Below, piece after piece: positions 1 through 8,945 of a stretch of DNA of 64,000 nucleotides. The stretch is from CAZMXS01 sp964570325 (GTDB taxonomy: Bacteria; Verrucomicrobiota; Kiritimatiellia; CAIQIC01; CAZMXS01): assembly GCA_964570325.1 (NCBI GenBank), contig CAZMXS010000017.1:4112-68111 (forward strand), given 5' to 3'. The notes beneath the pieces are model-generated. The model had not been told where the DNA came from and did no database searches. It saw nothing but the letters and a program-made list of their open reading frames with translations. Made by a program: the position numbers and the translations under genes. Numbering within the stretch: the first letter of the stretch is position 1; the number at the start of each line of letters is the position of its first letter.

Positions 1-1
1 C

Positions 2-1234
2 GGCTGCAATGAATTAGCGAATATCGGCACCAATGTGTTTGCCTACGATGGCGTGGCCTGGAGCGAGGTGGAAGGGCTTCCACTGGCTTTGCGGGAATTG
101 GCGGGGGCCACCCTGGGATCCGCCATCTATGTGTTCGGCGGTTATGACGGCAAAAACCGCACCAATACAGTATTCAAATTCGACGGCGTCCAGTGGACCC
201 GCGCGGCCGATTTGCCCACGAATATTTATCAAGTGACGGCCACCACCATGGGCAACTACATCTACGTATATGGCGGGCTTGCCGGCGCTTTCCAGACGAA
301 TACTTATCGGTTCGATGGGACCAGCTTCACGGAGGTTGCCGGTTTGCCCGCTGCCCGGCGCGGGGCGGGCGGAGCAACCTATTCCAATAAGATCTATGCG
401 ATCGGCGGTTATGGCGGATCGCCTTCCGAGAACAAGACCAATGTTTACCGTTATCCCTCAGGCAATTCAGGCGTGAGTCCCTCGTCGGGGCTCTGCAATG
501 GCGGCTACACCGTGACCATCGTCGGCCAAAACCTCGGGAATGGGTCGGACATTACCAATGTCACACTCTGCGGCGTGAAGGCGGCCAGCATCGTCAGCCA
601 GAGCGCCACGCAGGTGGTCATCACCGCCGGTTCAACCGGTTCCGGGTCCACCGGCGACGTGCGGGTCTGTTCCGTCAGCTATGGCGTCAGCGTATTGAGC
701 AACGGGTTCGCCTACGCCGGCACGGGCAAGACGCCGCAGACGATTACCTTCCCGCCGATCGCGAATCAGCGCCTAACCAACATTGTCCGACTGGCGGCCA
801 CGGCCTCCTCGGGCCTCCCCTGCTCATTCGCGGTGGTCAGCGGCGCGGCCAACATCAGCGGCGGCACCAACTTGAGCTTCTCCGCGCTCGGCCCGGTGTC
901 CGTCCGCGCGGCGCAGGCCGGCAACACGAACTACGAGGCGGCCGCCAGCGTGACCAACTCCTTCTTTGTCGTTGGGAGTTTCTCCGCGCGCGCGTTCGCC
1001 CTGACCAACAGTGTGGTGCTGCGCTGGTCGGACCCCTACACGGTCGGCTTCGCCAGTCGCGCCGCCCATATCCGGTTCGCCACCAACGATTATCCGGCGA
1101 CGACCGGGGACGGCAGTTCGCTCTACACCGGCACCAATCAGATCTACACCCACGGCGGGCTCGACTCCGAGCGGGACTATTACTACACGATCTGGCTCAG
1201 CCAGGACGGCAGCAGTTTCACCAATCCACCGTGA
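2..1234 (+). CDS. Partial secreted-type kelch-repeat protein with IPT/TIG and fibronectin-like domains
   Basis: The reading frame is open at the left edge of the window, so the N-terminus is missing. The first roughly 150 residues hold three kelch-type blades, each with a YVFGGYDG-like glycine doublet and a conserved W or F about 15 residues later (YVFGGYDG, YVYGGLAG, YAIGGYGG). Kelch blades form beta-propellers. Next comes a segment starting VSPSSGLCNGGYTVTI that resembles an IPT/TIG immunoglobulin fold, then a beta-rich Thr/Ser/Gly/Asn segment, and an FN3-like end (ALTNSVVLRWSDP, then DYYYTIWL). The composition is that of an exported or surface protein. No sorting signal is visible at the C-terminus. 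A secreted repeat protein follows 49 bp downstream. The substrate is unknown. Confidence 0.75.
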   Translation, partial: GCNELANIGTNVFAYDGVAWSEVEGLPLALRELAGATLGSAIYVFGGYDGKNRTNTVFKFDGVQWTRAADLPTNIYQVTATTMGNYIYVYGGLAGAFQTNTYRFDGTSFTEVAGLPAARRGAGGATYSNKIYAIGGYGGSPSENKTNVYRYPSGNSGVSPSSGLCNGGYTVTIVGQNLGNGSDITNVTLCGVKAASIVSQSATQVVITAGSTGSGSTGDVRVCSVSYGVSVLSNGFAYAGTGKTPQTITFPPIANQRLTNIVRLAATASSGLPCSFAVVSGAANISGGTNLSFSALGPVSVRAAQAGNTNYEAAASVTNSFFVVGSFSARAFALTNSVVLRWSDPYTVGFASRAAHIRFATNDYPATTGDGSSLYTGTNQIYTHGGLDSERDYYYTIWLSQDGSSFTNPP

Positions 1235-1283
1235 TCCGGGGGCGCACATGAATCGCAAGCCTTTCATAGAAGGAGCAGAAACA

Positions 1284-2549
1284 ATGAAAACCAATTCCGG
1301 CTTCAAGAGCAACGGGTTCGGGCGGTTGGCGATCGCCGGCTGCGCGATCATCCTGCTGGCGGTCGCGCCGGCCCGCGGAGAAAGTTCCGAGATCAACGTG
1401 CGGCTGGTGGATAACGCCGTGCAAGTCAGCGCCACGGTCACCCAGCCCTTCTACCTGCAATGGCGCACGCCGGCCGGCGAATGGCAGACGTGGGCGGAAG
1501 CCAGCCTGCCGGAGCCGCAGGCAGGCTGCATCTGGATGCGCGCGGTCTTCGCCGGGGCCGATCCCTTCCAATGGGAGGTGCCGGCCGACGCGGATAGCGT
1601 GTATGCAGCAGCCGACGGAACCAGCGGCCACTGGGTGACGATCGGGCGTGTGGCGGCCAACGGCGTATACCAATTGGTGGCGCCCGCGGACGTGGTGCCC
1701 CCCTCAGCGCCGGAGTTCGGCGCGGGCGAGCAGCCGGCCCCCGCGGCCAACAATCAGGTGCGGGGCCGGCCCGATCCCGGGCGGGTAAAGGTCTACTGGT
1801 ACAACACCGGCAGCCGGCTGGTGGCTTGCTGGGGGCTGACCGCAACCGGCGCCCTGAAGTCAGCCGGCTTCAGCAATGATGGCGGCATGACGTCGGGCTG
1901 GGAGTTCCGGGGCATTGGCGACATTAACCGCGACGGCATAGGCGACATCCTGTGGCACAACTCCAATTCGCGGCTGGTCGCCTTTTGGCTGATGGCCGCG
2001 GACGGCTATATTGACAGTTCGGGCCTTTGCACCAACACCCCCATGGCAAGTGGCTGGGAGCTGCGGGGCGTGGGCGACATCAACCAGGATGGCACCGCGG
2101 ATATCCTCTGGCACAACTCGACCACGCGGCGGGTGGCCTATTGGATGTTGAACGCGGACGGCACACTGGACAAAGCGGGCTTCTGCAGCACCAACACCAT
2201 GGCCAGCGGCTGGGAGTTCCGCGCAACCGGCGACATTGACGGCGATGGCACGCTGGACATCTTCTGGCACAACGCCAACACCAAGCGGGTGGCCTATTGG
2301 ACTCTCAACAGCGACGGATCGCTGAAAACATCCGGCTTCTGCAATGACGGGACCATGAGCGGTGGCTGGGTTCTTTCCGCGACCGGCGACATCAACAATG
2401 ACGGCGCCTCTGACTTGATCTGGTACAACTCCACTACGCGGATGACAGCTTACTGGTTGATCAATTCCAGCGGCAGTATGACCACCTCCGGCTACTGCAA
2501 CGCCAGCGCCATGTCCACTGGCTGGAATCTCACCGGCGCCGGTCTCTAG
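1284..2549 (+). CDS. Secreted FG-GAP/VCBS-like repeat protein
   Basis: This 421-residue protein starts at the ATG preceded by AAGGAG (1269-1274); an in-frame ATG at 1248 is possible but lacks a site. A signal peptide is visible (basic start, hydrophobic IAGCAIILLAVA, cleavage near ARG-ES). The C-terminal half has about five repeats of roughly 48 residues, each with a calcium-loop-like D-x-[DN]-x-D-G core (DINRDGIGD, DINQDGTAD, DIDGDGTLD, DINNDGASD). Each core is followed by a conserved ILWHNS/T and an RxVAYW strand. That pattern matches FG-GAP/VCBS blades, which usually form a calcium-binding propeller. It follows the kelch-type gene in the same orientation. No enzymatic domain is seen, so an extracellular binding role is inferred. 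Confidence 0.8.
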   Translation: MKTNSGFKSNGFGRLAIAGCAIILLAVAPARGESSEINVRLVDNAVQVSATVTQPFYLQWRTPAGEWQTWAEASLPEPQAGCIWMRAVFAGADPFQWEVPADADSVYAAADGTSGHWVTIGRVAANGVYQLVAPADVVPPSAPEFGAGEQPAPAANNQVRGRPDPGRVKVYWYNTGSRLVACWGLTATGALKSAGFSNDGGMTSGWEFRGIGDINRDGIGDILWHNSNSRLVAFWLMAADGYIDSSGLCTNTPMASGWELRGVGDINQDGTADILWHNSTTRRVAYWMLNADGTLDKAGFCSTNTMASGWEFRATGDIDGDGTLDIFWHNANTKRVAYWTLNSDGSLKTSGFCNDGTMSGGWVLSATGDINNDGASDLIWYNSTTRMTAYWLINSSGSMTTSGYCNASAMSTGWNLTGAGL

Positions 2550-2634
2550 CCGGTAAAGCATTCCCAGTTCTTCGACCCGGGACAACAAAGCCTGTTTCCC
2601 GGCCGCCGGCGTTTGCTAGTATACGCGCCACATT

Positions 2635-3201
2635 ATGAACTTTTTTGAGGTCACCGCGATTGCCGTCGGGCTTTCGATGGACTGCCTGGCTATCGCCGTC
2701 GCAACCGGCTTGGGCTTGAAACGGCTGCATATCACGCACGCCCTCAAAATGGCGTTGTTCTTCAGCGTGGCCCAGGCGTTGATGCCGGTCATCGGCTGGT
2801 GGGCGGGGTCGGGACTGCGCGATTTCATTGCAGCGTACGATCATTGGGTGGCATTCGTTCTCTTAAGCGGCATCGGCCTGAAAATGATCTGGGAAGCCCG
2901 CCGCGTCGAGAAAGTCGAAACGTTGGATCGCCTCAACACATGGATCCTGCTGATGCTGGCGGTCAGCACCAGTATTGACGCGCTGATCGTGGGCGTCAGT
3001 CTGTCCTTCATCAACGTCTCGATTGTCCGCCCGGTGCTGATCATCGGAGCCGTCACTTTCGCGCTCTCCTTCGGCGGAGTTTATCTCGGCGAAAAGGTTG
3101 GGCACTTCTTCGAAGGCAAGATTGAAATCCTGGGCGGCGCCGCCTTGATCGCCATCGGCCTGAAAATTCTGCTTGCGCATCTGACCGGCAACGCGATCTG
3201 A
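2635..3201 (+). CDS. mntP: Putative manganese efflux pump MntP
   Basis: This 188-residue protein has the usual length and layout of MntP (DUF204): six hydrophobic segments in two homologous halves, each with a conserved acidic residue in a membrane helix (LSMDCLAIAVA in the first half, STSIDALIVGVS in the second). Family members export Mn2+ across the inner membrane. The ATG has no obvious ribosome-binding site, and an AT-rich TAGTATAC sits only about 15 bases upstream. A very short leader, or coupling to an upstream transcript, is therefore possible. The gap to the preceding gene is only 85 bp, too short for the manganese riboswitch that often precedes mntP, and none was seen. Confidence 0.9.
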   Translation: MNFFEVTAIAVGLSMDCLAIAVATGLGLKRLHITHALKMALFFSVAQALMPVIGWWAGSGLRDFIAAYDHWVAFVLLSGIGLKMIWEARRVEKVETLDRLNTWILLMLAVSTSIDALIVGVSLSFINVSIVRPVLIIGAVTFALSFGGVYLGEKVGHFFEGKIEILGGAALIAIGLKILLAHLTGNAI

Positions 3202-3281
3202 CCCGGCGCGGTTTGGGGTTTACTTCCAATCCGCGGCGCGCGAGAATCCCGCCCGGTTCAAAAATATCGGAGGATCCCGCC

Positions 3282-4355
3282 ATGCTGACGACCGATCGCA
3301 TCGCCCAGTTACTCGGCAACGACGCGCAGAACCTGCTGGAATTTGCCTGCCCCAAAATCCCGAAGGAGCGGCTGCATCAGCCCGGACCGGACTGGGTCAG
3401 CCGGATTTTCGGCCCATCCGATCGCTCCGTCCCAGTCCTGCGCAGCTTGCAAGCGATGTTCGATCACGGGCGCCTGGGCGGCACCGGCTACCTTTCAATC
3501 CTGCCGGTGGACCAGGGCATCGAGCATTCCGCCGGCGCGTCATTCGCCCCCAATCCGGATTATTTTGACCCGGAAAAGATCGTCCAACTGGCGATCGCGG
3601 GCGGCTGTAACGCGGTGGCTTCGACGCTGGGCGTGCTTGGCGCCGTGGCCCGTCAATACGCCCATCGCATTCCCTTCATCTTGAAACTCAACCATAACGA
3701 ACTGCTCACCTATCCCAACAAGTTCGACCAGGTCATGTTCGCCGCCGTGGAACAAGCTTTCGACATGGGCGCGGTGGCCGGCGGCGCGACGATCTATTTC
3801 GGCTCGCCGGACAGCGCGCGCCAGATCACCGAGGTCAGCGAAGCGTTTCAGCGGGCCCATGAGCTGGGCCTGGCCACGATTCTCTGGTGTTACCTGCGCA
3901 ACAACGCGTTCAAGGTGGACGGCGTGGACCATCATGTCAGCGCCGACCTGACCGGCCAGGCCAACCACCTGGGCGTGACCATCGCGGCGGATATCATCAA
4001 ACAGAAATTGCCCGAGCAAAACGGCGGGTACCGGGCGCTGAACCAGGACAAGAAGAATTACGGGAAATACAGCGAAAAGATGTATACCGACCTGTGTTCC
4101 GATCATCCGATTGATCTGACCCGTTACCAGGTGGCCAACTGCTATATGGGGCGAATGGGCCTTATCAATTCCGGGGGCGCCTCCGGGCAGAACGACATTG
4201 GCGAGGCCGTCCGCACGGCGGTCATCAACAAGCGCGCCGGCGGTCTGGGCCTGATCAGCGGACGCAAGGCGTTCCAGAAACCCATGGCAGAGGGGATCGC
4301 GCTGCTCAATGCGATCCAGGACGTTTACCTCTGCCGGGATGTGACGATTGCATGA
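3282..4355 (+). CDS. fbaB: Class I fructose-bisphosphate aldolase (FbaB/DhnA type)
   Basis: The enzyme cleaves fructose 1,6-bisphosphate to dihydroxyacetone phosphate and glyceraldehyde 3-phosphate through a Schiff-base lysine. The 357-residue product matches the archaeal/E. coli FbaB type: SILPVDQGIEHSAG near residue 95, LKLNHNELLT around residue 155, and a late NSGGASGQND phosphate-binding segment. The start at 3282 is chosen because GGAGG lies 8 bases upstream and the protein then begins MLTTDRIAQLL; a longer frame upstream has atypical sequence. gpmA follows 44 bp downstream in the same direction, so two glycolytic/gluconeogenic genes probably share a transcript. Confidence 0.93.
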   Translation: MLTTDRIAQLLGNDAQNLLEFACPKIPKERLHQPGPDWVSRIFGPSDRSVPVLRSLQAMFDHGRLGGTGYLSILPVDQGIEHSAGASFAPNPDYFDPEKIVQLAIAGGCNAVASTLGVLGAVARQYAHRIPFILKLNHNELLTYPNKFDQVMFAAVEQAFDMGAVAGGATIYFGSPDSARQITEVSEAFQRAHELGLATILWCYLRNNAFKVDGVDHHVSADLTGQANHLGVTIAADIIKQKLPEQNGGYRALNQDKKNYGKYSEKMYTDLCSDHPIDLTRYQVANCYMGRMGLINSGGASGQNDIGEAVRTAVINKRAGGLGLISGRKAFQKPMAEGIALLNAIQDVYLCRDVTIA

Positions 4356-4399
4356 GCGGGAAAGATTGAAGAACAACCAACCGGAATAGGGGGCGCCTG

Positions 4400-5152
4400 A
4401 TGTACCGACTGGTGTTGCTGCGGCATGGTGAAAGCGCATGGAACCGAGAAAACCGGTTCACCGGCTGGACCGATGTGGACCTTTCCGAAAAGGGCGTCGA
4501 AGAGGCGCGCGCGGCCGGACGCGCGCTGAAGAGCGCCGGTTACGCCTTTGATATCGCTTACACGTCCGTGCTCAAGCGCGCAATCCGCACGCTCTGGATC
4601 GTGATGGATGAACTGGACCAGATGTGGCTGCCGGTCGTCAACTCATGGCGCTTGAATGAGCGACACTATGGCGCGCTACAGGGGCTGAACAAGGCCGAAA
4701 CCGCCGCCCGGTTCGGCGAGGCCCAAGTCAAAATCTGGCGGCGCAGTTACGATGTCCCGCCGCCGGCGTTGACGCCGAACGACGAACGGTATCCCGGCCG
4801 CGACCCGCGCTACCGGAACCTGACCCGCGCCGAATTGCCGCTGACGGAATGCCTGAAGGACACGGTCAACCGTTTCCTGCCCTATTGGCACGATCCGATT
4901 GCCCCGGCCATCCGCGCCGGACAGCGCGTGCTGATTGCCGCGCACGGCAACAGCCTGCGCGCGCTGGTGAAGTATCTCGACCACATCTCGGATGAAGACA
5001 TCATCGCGCTGAACATTCCCACCGGTATCCCGTTGGTCTATGAATTGGACCGCGATCTCCAGCCGATGAAGCGCTACTATCTCGGCGACCCGGACGCCAT
5101 CCGCCAAGCCGAAGAAGCGGTGGCCAACCAAGGCAAAGCCAGGGGCAGGTAA
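4400..5152 (+). CDS. gpmA: 2,3-bisphosphoglycerate-dependent phosphoglycerate mutase
   Basis: The product interconverts 3- and 2-phosphoglycerate. This 250-residue protein starts MYRLVLLRHGESAWN, the RHG phosphohistidine motif of the cofactor-dependent family. It carries FTGWTDVDLSEKG, the substrate-loop ERHYGALQG, and the second catalytic histidine in LIAAHGNSLRALVKYL. The length equals that of typical GpmA. It lies just downstream of fbaB. Its 3' end faces the convergent flavin-reductase-like gene, and an imperfect inverted repeat right after the stop (about 5151-5170) could act as a weak terminator. Confidence 0.95.
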   Translation: MYRLVLLRHGESAWNRENRFTGWTDVDLSEKGVEEARAAGRALKSAGYAFDIAYTSVLKRAIRTLWIVMDELDQMWLPVVNSWRLNERHYGALQGLNKAETAARFGEAQVKIWRRSYDVPPPALTPNDERYPGRDPRYRNLTRAELPLTECLKDTVNRFLPYWHDPIAPAIRAGQRVLIAAHGNSLRALVKYLDHISDEDIIALNIPTGIPLVYELDRDLQPMKRYYLGDPDAIRQAEEAVANQGKARGR

Positions 5153-5278
5153 GCCATTTTCGATGGCCTTGGCCCAGACGTCATTTCATTCCTTGCGGAC
5201 AGAACCCCGTACCGCCAACCGGAACATCCTCGACACGCGAGCATCTTGCCCGCCGCAATCAACAACTCGTTCCGTCGG

Positions 5279-5803
5279 TTATCGTCCGGCGCCGGCCACG
5301 CGCAATCCCGCCAGACGATATTTCGTATCAATATGGTACAGCCGCTTGAGCCGCGGATTCTTGTTGACATGTGCCGCCACGACCTCGCCAATGAGCAGAG
5401 GGCAGTCGCCGGGGCGGTAGACCGCCACTAATCGGCACTCAAAATTGGCGACGGCATCGGCAATCAGCGGCGGCTGGATCCGCGACGCCGGCTGCGTGAC
5501 CAAGCCGGTTTCCCGAAACTTGTCCACCTTGTGGCCGTGATGCGTACCGACGAAATAAGTTTCCCGGGCCATGTCTTCGCTGGGCAGCGCGATCACGAAT
5601 TCGCGGGTTTGCTTGATATTGCGATAGGTCAACGCGGCATCGTCTATGCCGCAGACAAACATGCGGGGCGCGTAGGACACCGTCGTGCACCAACCCACCG
5701 CCATGACATTGGGCCGGCCGTTGCGGTCGCACGAAGTCACCAGGACAACGCTCTCCGGGTACTTGCGGGCGGTGGCTTGCTCCACCTTCGCTTTGATTTG
5801 CAT
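5279..5803 (-). CDS. Flavin-reductase-like FMN-binding domain protein
   Basis: This 174-residue protein has the flavin reductase-like (FMN-binding split barrel) pattern: an N-terminal YPESVVLVTSCDRNGRPNVM strand pair, then VGWCTTVSYAPRMFVCGI, and FVIALPS. Relatives bind FMN and act as NAD(P)H:flavin oxidoreductases or as proteins of unknown activity. The start at 5803 is preceded by AAGGAGG seven bases upstream; a longer frame to 5851 has no such site. It lies downstream of, and in the same direction as, the zinc-finger/Mut7-C pair, with a 47-bp gap. The substrate cannot be inferred. Confidence 0.85.
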   Translation of the reverse strand: MQIKAKVEQATARKYPESVVLVTSCDRNGRPNVMAVGWCTTVSYAPRMFVCGIDDAALTYRNIKQTREFVIALPSEDMARETYFVGTHHGHKVDKFRETGLVTQPASRIQPPLIADAVANFECRLVAVYRPGDCPLLIGEVVAAHVNKNPRLKRLYHIDTKYRLAGLRVAGAGR

Positions 5804-5850
5804 ATTCAACCTCCTTTCGCTCAATTGCCACATTTCTGAATTGAGCGCCA

Positions 5851-6144
5851 CTAATCGCCATCCCGGCGTTTATCAATTGCCAGCGGATCCCGAATATAGG
5901 CTTTCTGGCAGGCGGGGCAAAGATCGAACTGGTATTCCACATACACATCCCGCATCAATTCGGCTTCGCTCAGCCCGCGGCATTGCTCCAGCACCTGCCG
6001 CAATTCGCTGGCATAATCGCGCTCCAATTCGTCAAACGTGATGTTCAGCGGATCGTAGGCCGCGAACACCTGGATTTTGGCCGTGTAGCGCAACTGTCCC
6101 TCCTCAATCGGCTGGCCACACCGGTCGCAGACCCGCGCGATCAT
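5851..6144 (-). CDS. Small zinc-finger-like protein coupled to Mut7-C gene
   Basis: This protein of 97 residues has two cysteine pairs, CDRC near the N-terminus and CPAC near the C-terminus (RVCDRCGQPI and FDLCPACQKAY), separated by an acidic helical stretch. The pairs are well placed to bind one zinc ion. The start codon overlaps the stop of the upstream Mut7-C gene in an ATGA arrangement, which implies translational coupling and a shared role. I do not recognise a family. Nucleic-acid binding or being an accessory to the neighbouring nuclease-fold protein is inference from the neighbourhood and the zinc motif. Confidence 0.75.
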   Translation of the reverse strand: MIARVCDRCGQPIEEGQLRYTAKIQVFAAYDPLNITFDELERDYASELRQVLEQCRGLSEAELMRDVYVEYQFDLCPACQKAYIRDPLAIDKRRDGD

Positions 6145-6647
6145 CGCGCCGACCCCGCTTGTTGTTCCGGCCGATCGCTGATATCCGCCACCCCCAGCTT
6201 CCGGCAGGTGTTGCGCACATGGCTGCCCTTCCAAAACACGGTGCCGCAGCCGGGGCAGGTAAAAAACGCGGCATGGCGCGCGTAGACATTCGGATGCACG
6301 CGCTCCCGGATGGCGGACTTCTCCGCCACTGGCGCCAGCGGCAGATTGCATTTGATACATTGAGTGAACAGCCCGCTTTCAAGATTCAAGCCGAAAGCCC
6401 GTGCCACCTCAAACAACTGCTCGCGGGGGTCGGTGCTGCGAACAATCCACAACGCTTGCGGACGCGGGTAGCGATCATCCAGGTGACCGTTTCGCGTGAG
6501 GAAGACGCGGCCTTCCCGATTGGCCAGGCTAATCAGCTCGTGGGTGCGGATGGTAGAATCCCAAACGGCGTCCTGTCCGGTAATACGCAGATACTTGCCC
6601 AACTTGACCAGCATGTGGTCCACAACAAAACGCCGGATCGCCTTCAT
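6141..6647 (-). CDS. Mut7-C RNase-domain protein
   Basis: This protein of about 168 residues starts MKAIRRFVVDHMLVKLGKYL, the characteristic opening of the Mut7-C RNase domain (PIN-like fold), with conserved Asp. FLTRNG and DPREQL follow. The C-terminus carries a zinc ribbon with two CxxC pairs (CIKCNLPL and CPGCGTVFWKG), as in most bacterial members. These proteins are predicted ribonucleases, but their cellular substrate is not established. The start at 6647 is the family-consistent ATG; an in-frame ATG seven codons earlier is possible. It is translationally coupled to the small zinc-finger gene downstream. Confidence 0.85.
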   Translation of the reverse strand: MKAIRRFVVDHMLVKLGKYLRITGQDAVWDSTIRTHELISLANREGRVFLTRNGHLDDRYPRPQALWIVRSTDPREQLFEVARAFGLNLESGLFTQCIKCNLPLAPVAEKSAIRERVHPNVYARHAAFFTCPGCGTVFWKGSHVRNTCRKLGVADISDRPEQQAGSAR

Positions 6648-6723
6648 CACTACCCCACCCCGCCGCAAAACAAACGGCCGCCGTCTGCGATACGGCGGCC
6701 GCCTGCACCACTCCGGTCAGCCA

Positions 6724-7959
6724 TCAATTCCGTTCCATGACCAGCTTGATGGAAGTATGGCCTACGTCGTTGATCTTGACGATCTGGCGGTCGCCGTTCT
6801 GCACAATCTCAGCCGGATAATTCAGCTCCGCGACTTTCCAACCGGCCAGCGTAACGATCTGAATGCGCGAGAAATTCGTATCGCGCTGGAAGACCAGCCG
6901 CCCATCCGGGGCGTAATAATACGAACCCGGATGGACATAAAGATTGTCGAGGACATAGCGATCAAGGCCCTGGGCCTTGATCTCGCTGTTGATCACGGCC
7001 ACAGCCGGCCGCTCGTTGTTCGGCCGAACATATTCCGCATTAAGCCGGGCGGTGGTCAACCCGTCGTAGGCGTCATATTCGGCAATGACTGTATCTTTCG
7101 TCGCCGACGCCACGGTAAAGGTCGCCCACGGGAACAGCGTCGTGACCAGGAACTGGCCGATGGGATGATTCAGATCGTAGATCACGATCGGATGCATCGC
7201 CACAGCCGCCTCGCGAACTGCGCCCAACAAGCCCTTGTAGGACTCCAACGAGCCGCCCCTGGGCAAGTTGATCCGCGCCAAATCCACAGCGGCAACGCGG
7301 TCGTCCGCACCGAACGCCTGGCCGCGAATGTTCTCGCCATTGCCGTCGAAAATATTCCCCCGCAGCACCACTTCAGCGCCGCCGTCCACCAGAATGGCCA
7401 GCGTGTTGAACGCGAAAACGTTGTCCGCAACTGTTGGAATATAGTTAAGCGTAGCCCGGATTCCGACGGCATTGCTGACGATTACGTTGTTGCCTATGTA
7501 CGGGTTGGCCGAGATGCAACCGATGCCGTTGCCCTGACCTTTGCCGTCAACCCAATTGTTGGCGATCGCCGCCGCGCCATGGTTGACCAGAATGCCGAAA
7601 AGCGTGTAATCCGTGATCACACATTCAAACACGCCGATAAATCGGCCGTCGTTATCCACAGCCGTGCGCCCGTTGCGAATCGTGAAGCCAATCAGGGCCG
7701 CGTCCGCGGCGCCCTTGATAACTGTTTCGGCGCCCGCGCCATCAATCACCGTGCTTTCCGCGCCTGCGCCCTTCAATATCACACCGTTCTTGAGCGTCAG
7801 CGCGCCGACATAGGCGCCGGCCGGAACTTCCACAACATCACCGGGCGCCGCGGCGTCAATCGCCGCCTGAATAGGATTGACCGGCGGCGGGGTCTGGGCC
7901 AGAGCCGGCCAGACCGCCACCAAGAACAACGCGCAAATCATCGCCATCTTTTTTATCAT
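6724..7959 (-). CDS. Secreted right-handed beta-helix protein
   Basis: This 411-residue protein starts at an ATG with AGGAGG 7-8 bases upstream. A clear signal peptide (KMAMICALFLVAVWPALAQ) is followed by a pectin-lyase-like beta-helix opening: IQAAIDAAAPGDVVEVPAG, then YVGALTLKNGVILKGAG and about ten short coils rich in N, G, V and I (GFTIRNGR, NNWVDGKG, GNNVIVSNAVGI, DNVFAFNT, RGNIFDGNG). The pattern matches the NosD/parallel beta-helix superfamily. The C-terminal 150 residues are not repetitive and may form a separate domain. Export to periplasm or surface is inferred. No catalytic residues could be assigned, so polysaccharide binding or cleavage remains a guess. Confidence 0.8.
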   Translation of the reverse strand: MIKKMAMICALFLVAVWPALAQTPPPVNPIQAAIDAAAPGDVVEVPAGAYVGALTLKNGVILKGAGAESTVIDGAGAETVIKGAADAALIGFTIRNGRTAVDNDGRFIGVFECVITDYTLFGILVNHGAAAIANNWVDGKGQGNGIGCISANPYIGNNVIVSNAVGIRATLNYIPTVADNVFAFNTLAILVDGGAEVVLRGNIFDGNGENIRGQAFGADDRVAAVDLARINLPRGGSLESYKGLLGAVREAAVAMHPIVIYDLNHPIGQFLVTTLFPWATFTVASATKDTVIAEYDAYDGLTTARLNAEYVRPNNERPAVAVINSEIKAQGLDRYVLDNLYVHPGSYYYAPDGRLVFQRDTNFSRIQIVTLAGWKVAELNYPAEIVQNGDRQIVKINDVGHTSIKLVMERN

Positions 7960-8047
7960 TTTTGTTCCTCCTGAACCTCGGACATTGTTATGCCGCATGT
8001 CTGTATATTAAGGCGGGTGGGCAAGACTGTCAAAATGTTTTGGCCAA

Positions 8048-8944
8048 TCACGGCAAGATGGCCGGCAATTGGGCCCAGTCGGTCATAATTGCATCCGGTT
8101 CGGCCGGATCGAAACCGGGCAGGTCCGCGCGACAGGCGCCAGGATCAATCGCGCACAGGATGGTCCGGCAACCCTGCCGGCGGGCCGGGCGAATATCGTT
8201 AAGCGGATCATTGCCGATCACCACGACCTGGGGCGCCGCGATCCCGCGCGCCGCCAAATCGTCCAAGGCCATCCGCAAAAGGCCCGGTGTCGGTTTTGCC
8301 ATCTTGTGCTGGTACGACCAGATGCACAGGCTGGGATCAAACCCCAGTTCATCCAGTTCCCCGCCAAACAGCACCGCTATCTGGATAGCGGTGTAAAATT
8401 GCGCATTCGAAATCAATCCCAGCAAGCGGCCGGACGACTTGCCATATCGCAGCGCGTCCCGCGCGCCCGGCGCCGGCCAAACCGGATTGGCGCGGCACTC
8501 ATATTCGATGGCCAGCCGTTTTAAGGTCCATTCATCCGCCGGCCCATCCGCCAAACCGGCGCGGACCAATTCCGCGGCGACCGCCCGCCAGATTGCCACA
8601 ATGTCCACCTCCGGCCGCTCGATCCCGCGCGCTCGACCCGCGGCATGTTCGGCGGCAATTGCCTCGCGAAACAACAGCACCGCCTGGCGTGCGGCCTGCG
8701 AATTCAGCAGGCGGAAACCGGCGCCGGCCAGTGCGGCGCCCATATAGGCCGCGTCCAGTTCCAACGCCAACGGTTCGCGTTCCGCGCGGCCGTTCAGAAA
8801 GACCGTGCCATAGATGTCAAACAGCACGGCGCGCACTCCGGCCAATGGACCGATGCGCGGCGGGATGACGGACGGCCCCAGTTTCAACGGCCGGCACAGC
8901 GCCTTGATCCGCGCCCGCAGTTCAATCTGTTCCGCTTCTTCCAC
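8048..8944 (-). CDS. HAD-superfamily hydrolase, candidate phosphatase of the glucosylglycerate operon
   Basis: This 298-residue haloacid-dehalogenase-fold protein has motif I FDIYGTVF (nucleophile Asp; the +2 position is Tyr, as in dehalogenase-type members, rather than Asp), motif II LISNAQF, motif III lysine in HKMAKP, and motif IV VVIGNDPLNDI. It is the last gene of the minus-strand operon, one base after the GT4 gene ends. Glucosyl-3-phosphoglycerate made by a GpgS is normally dephosphorylated by a HAD or other phosphatase, so this is the obvious candidate. The missing second Asp makes classical phosphatase activity less certain. Confidence 0.8.
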   Translation of the reverse strand: MEEAEQIELRARIKALCRPLKLGPSVIPPRIGPLAGVRAVLFDIYGTVFLNGRAEREPLALELDAAYMGAALAGAGFRLLNSQAARQAVLLFREAIAAEHAAGRARGIERPEVDIVAIWRAVAAELVRAGLADGPADEWTLKRLAIEYECRANPVWPAPGARDALRYGKSSGRLLGLISNAQFYTAIQIAVLFGGELDELGFDPSLCIWSYQHKMAKPTPGLLRMALDDLAARGIAAPQVVVIGNDPLNDIRPARRQGCRTILCAIDPGACRADLPGFDPAEPDAIMTDWAQLPAILP

Positions 8945-8945
8945 T

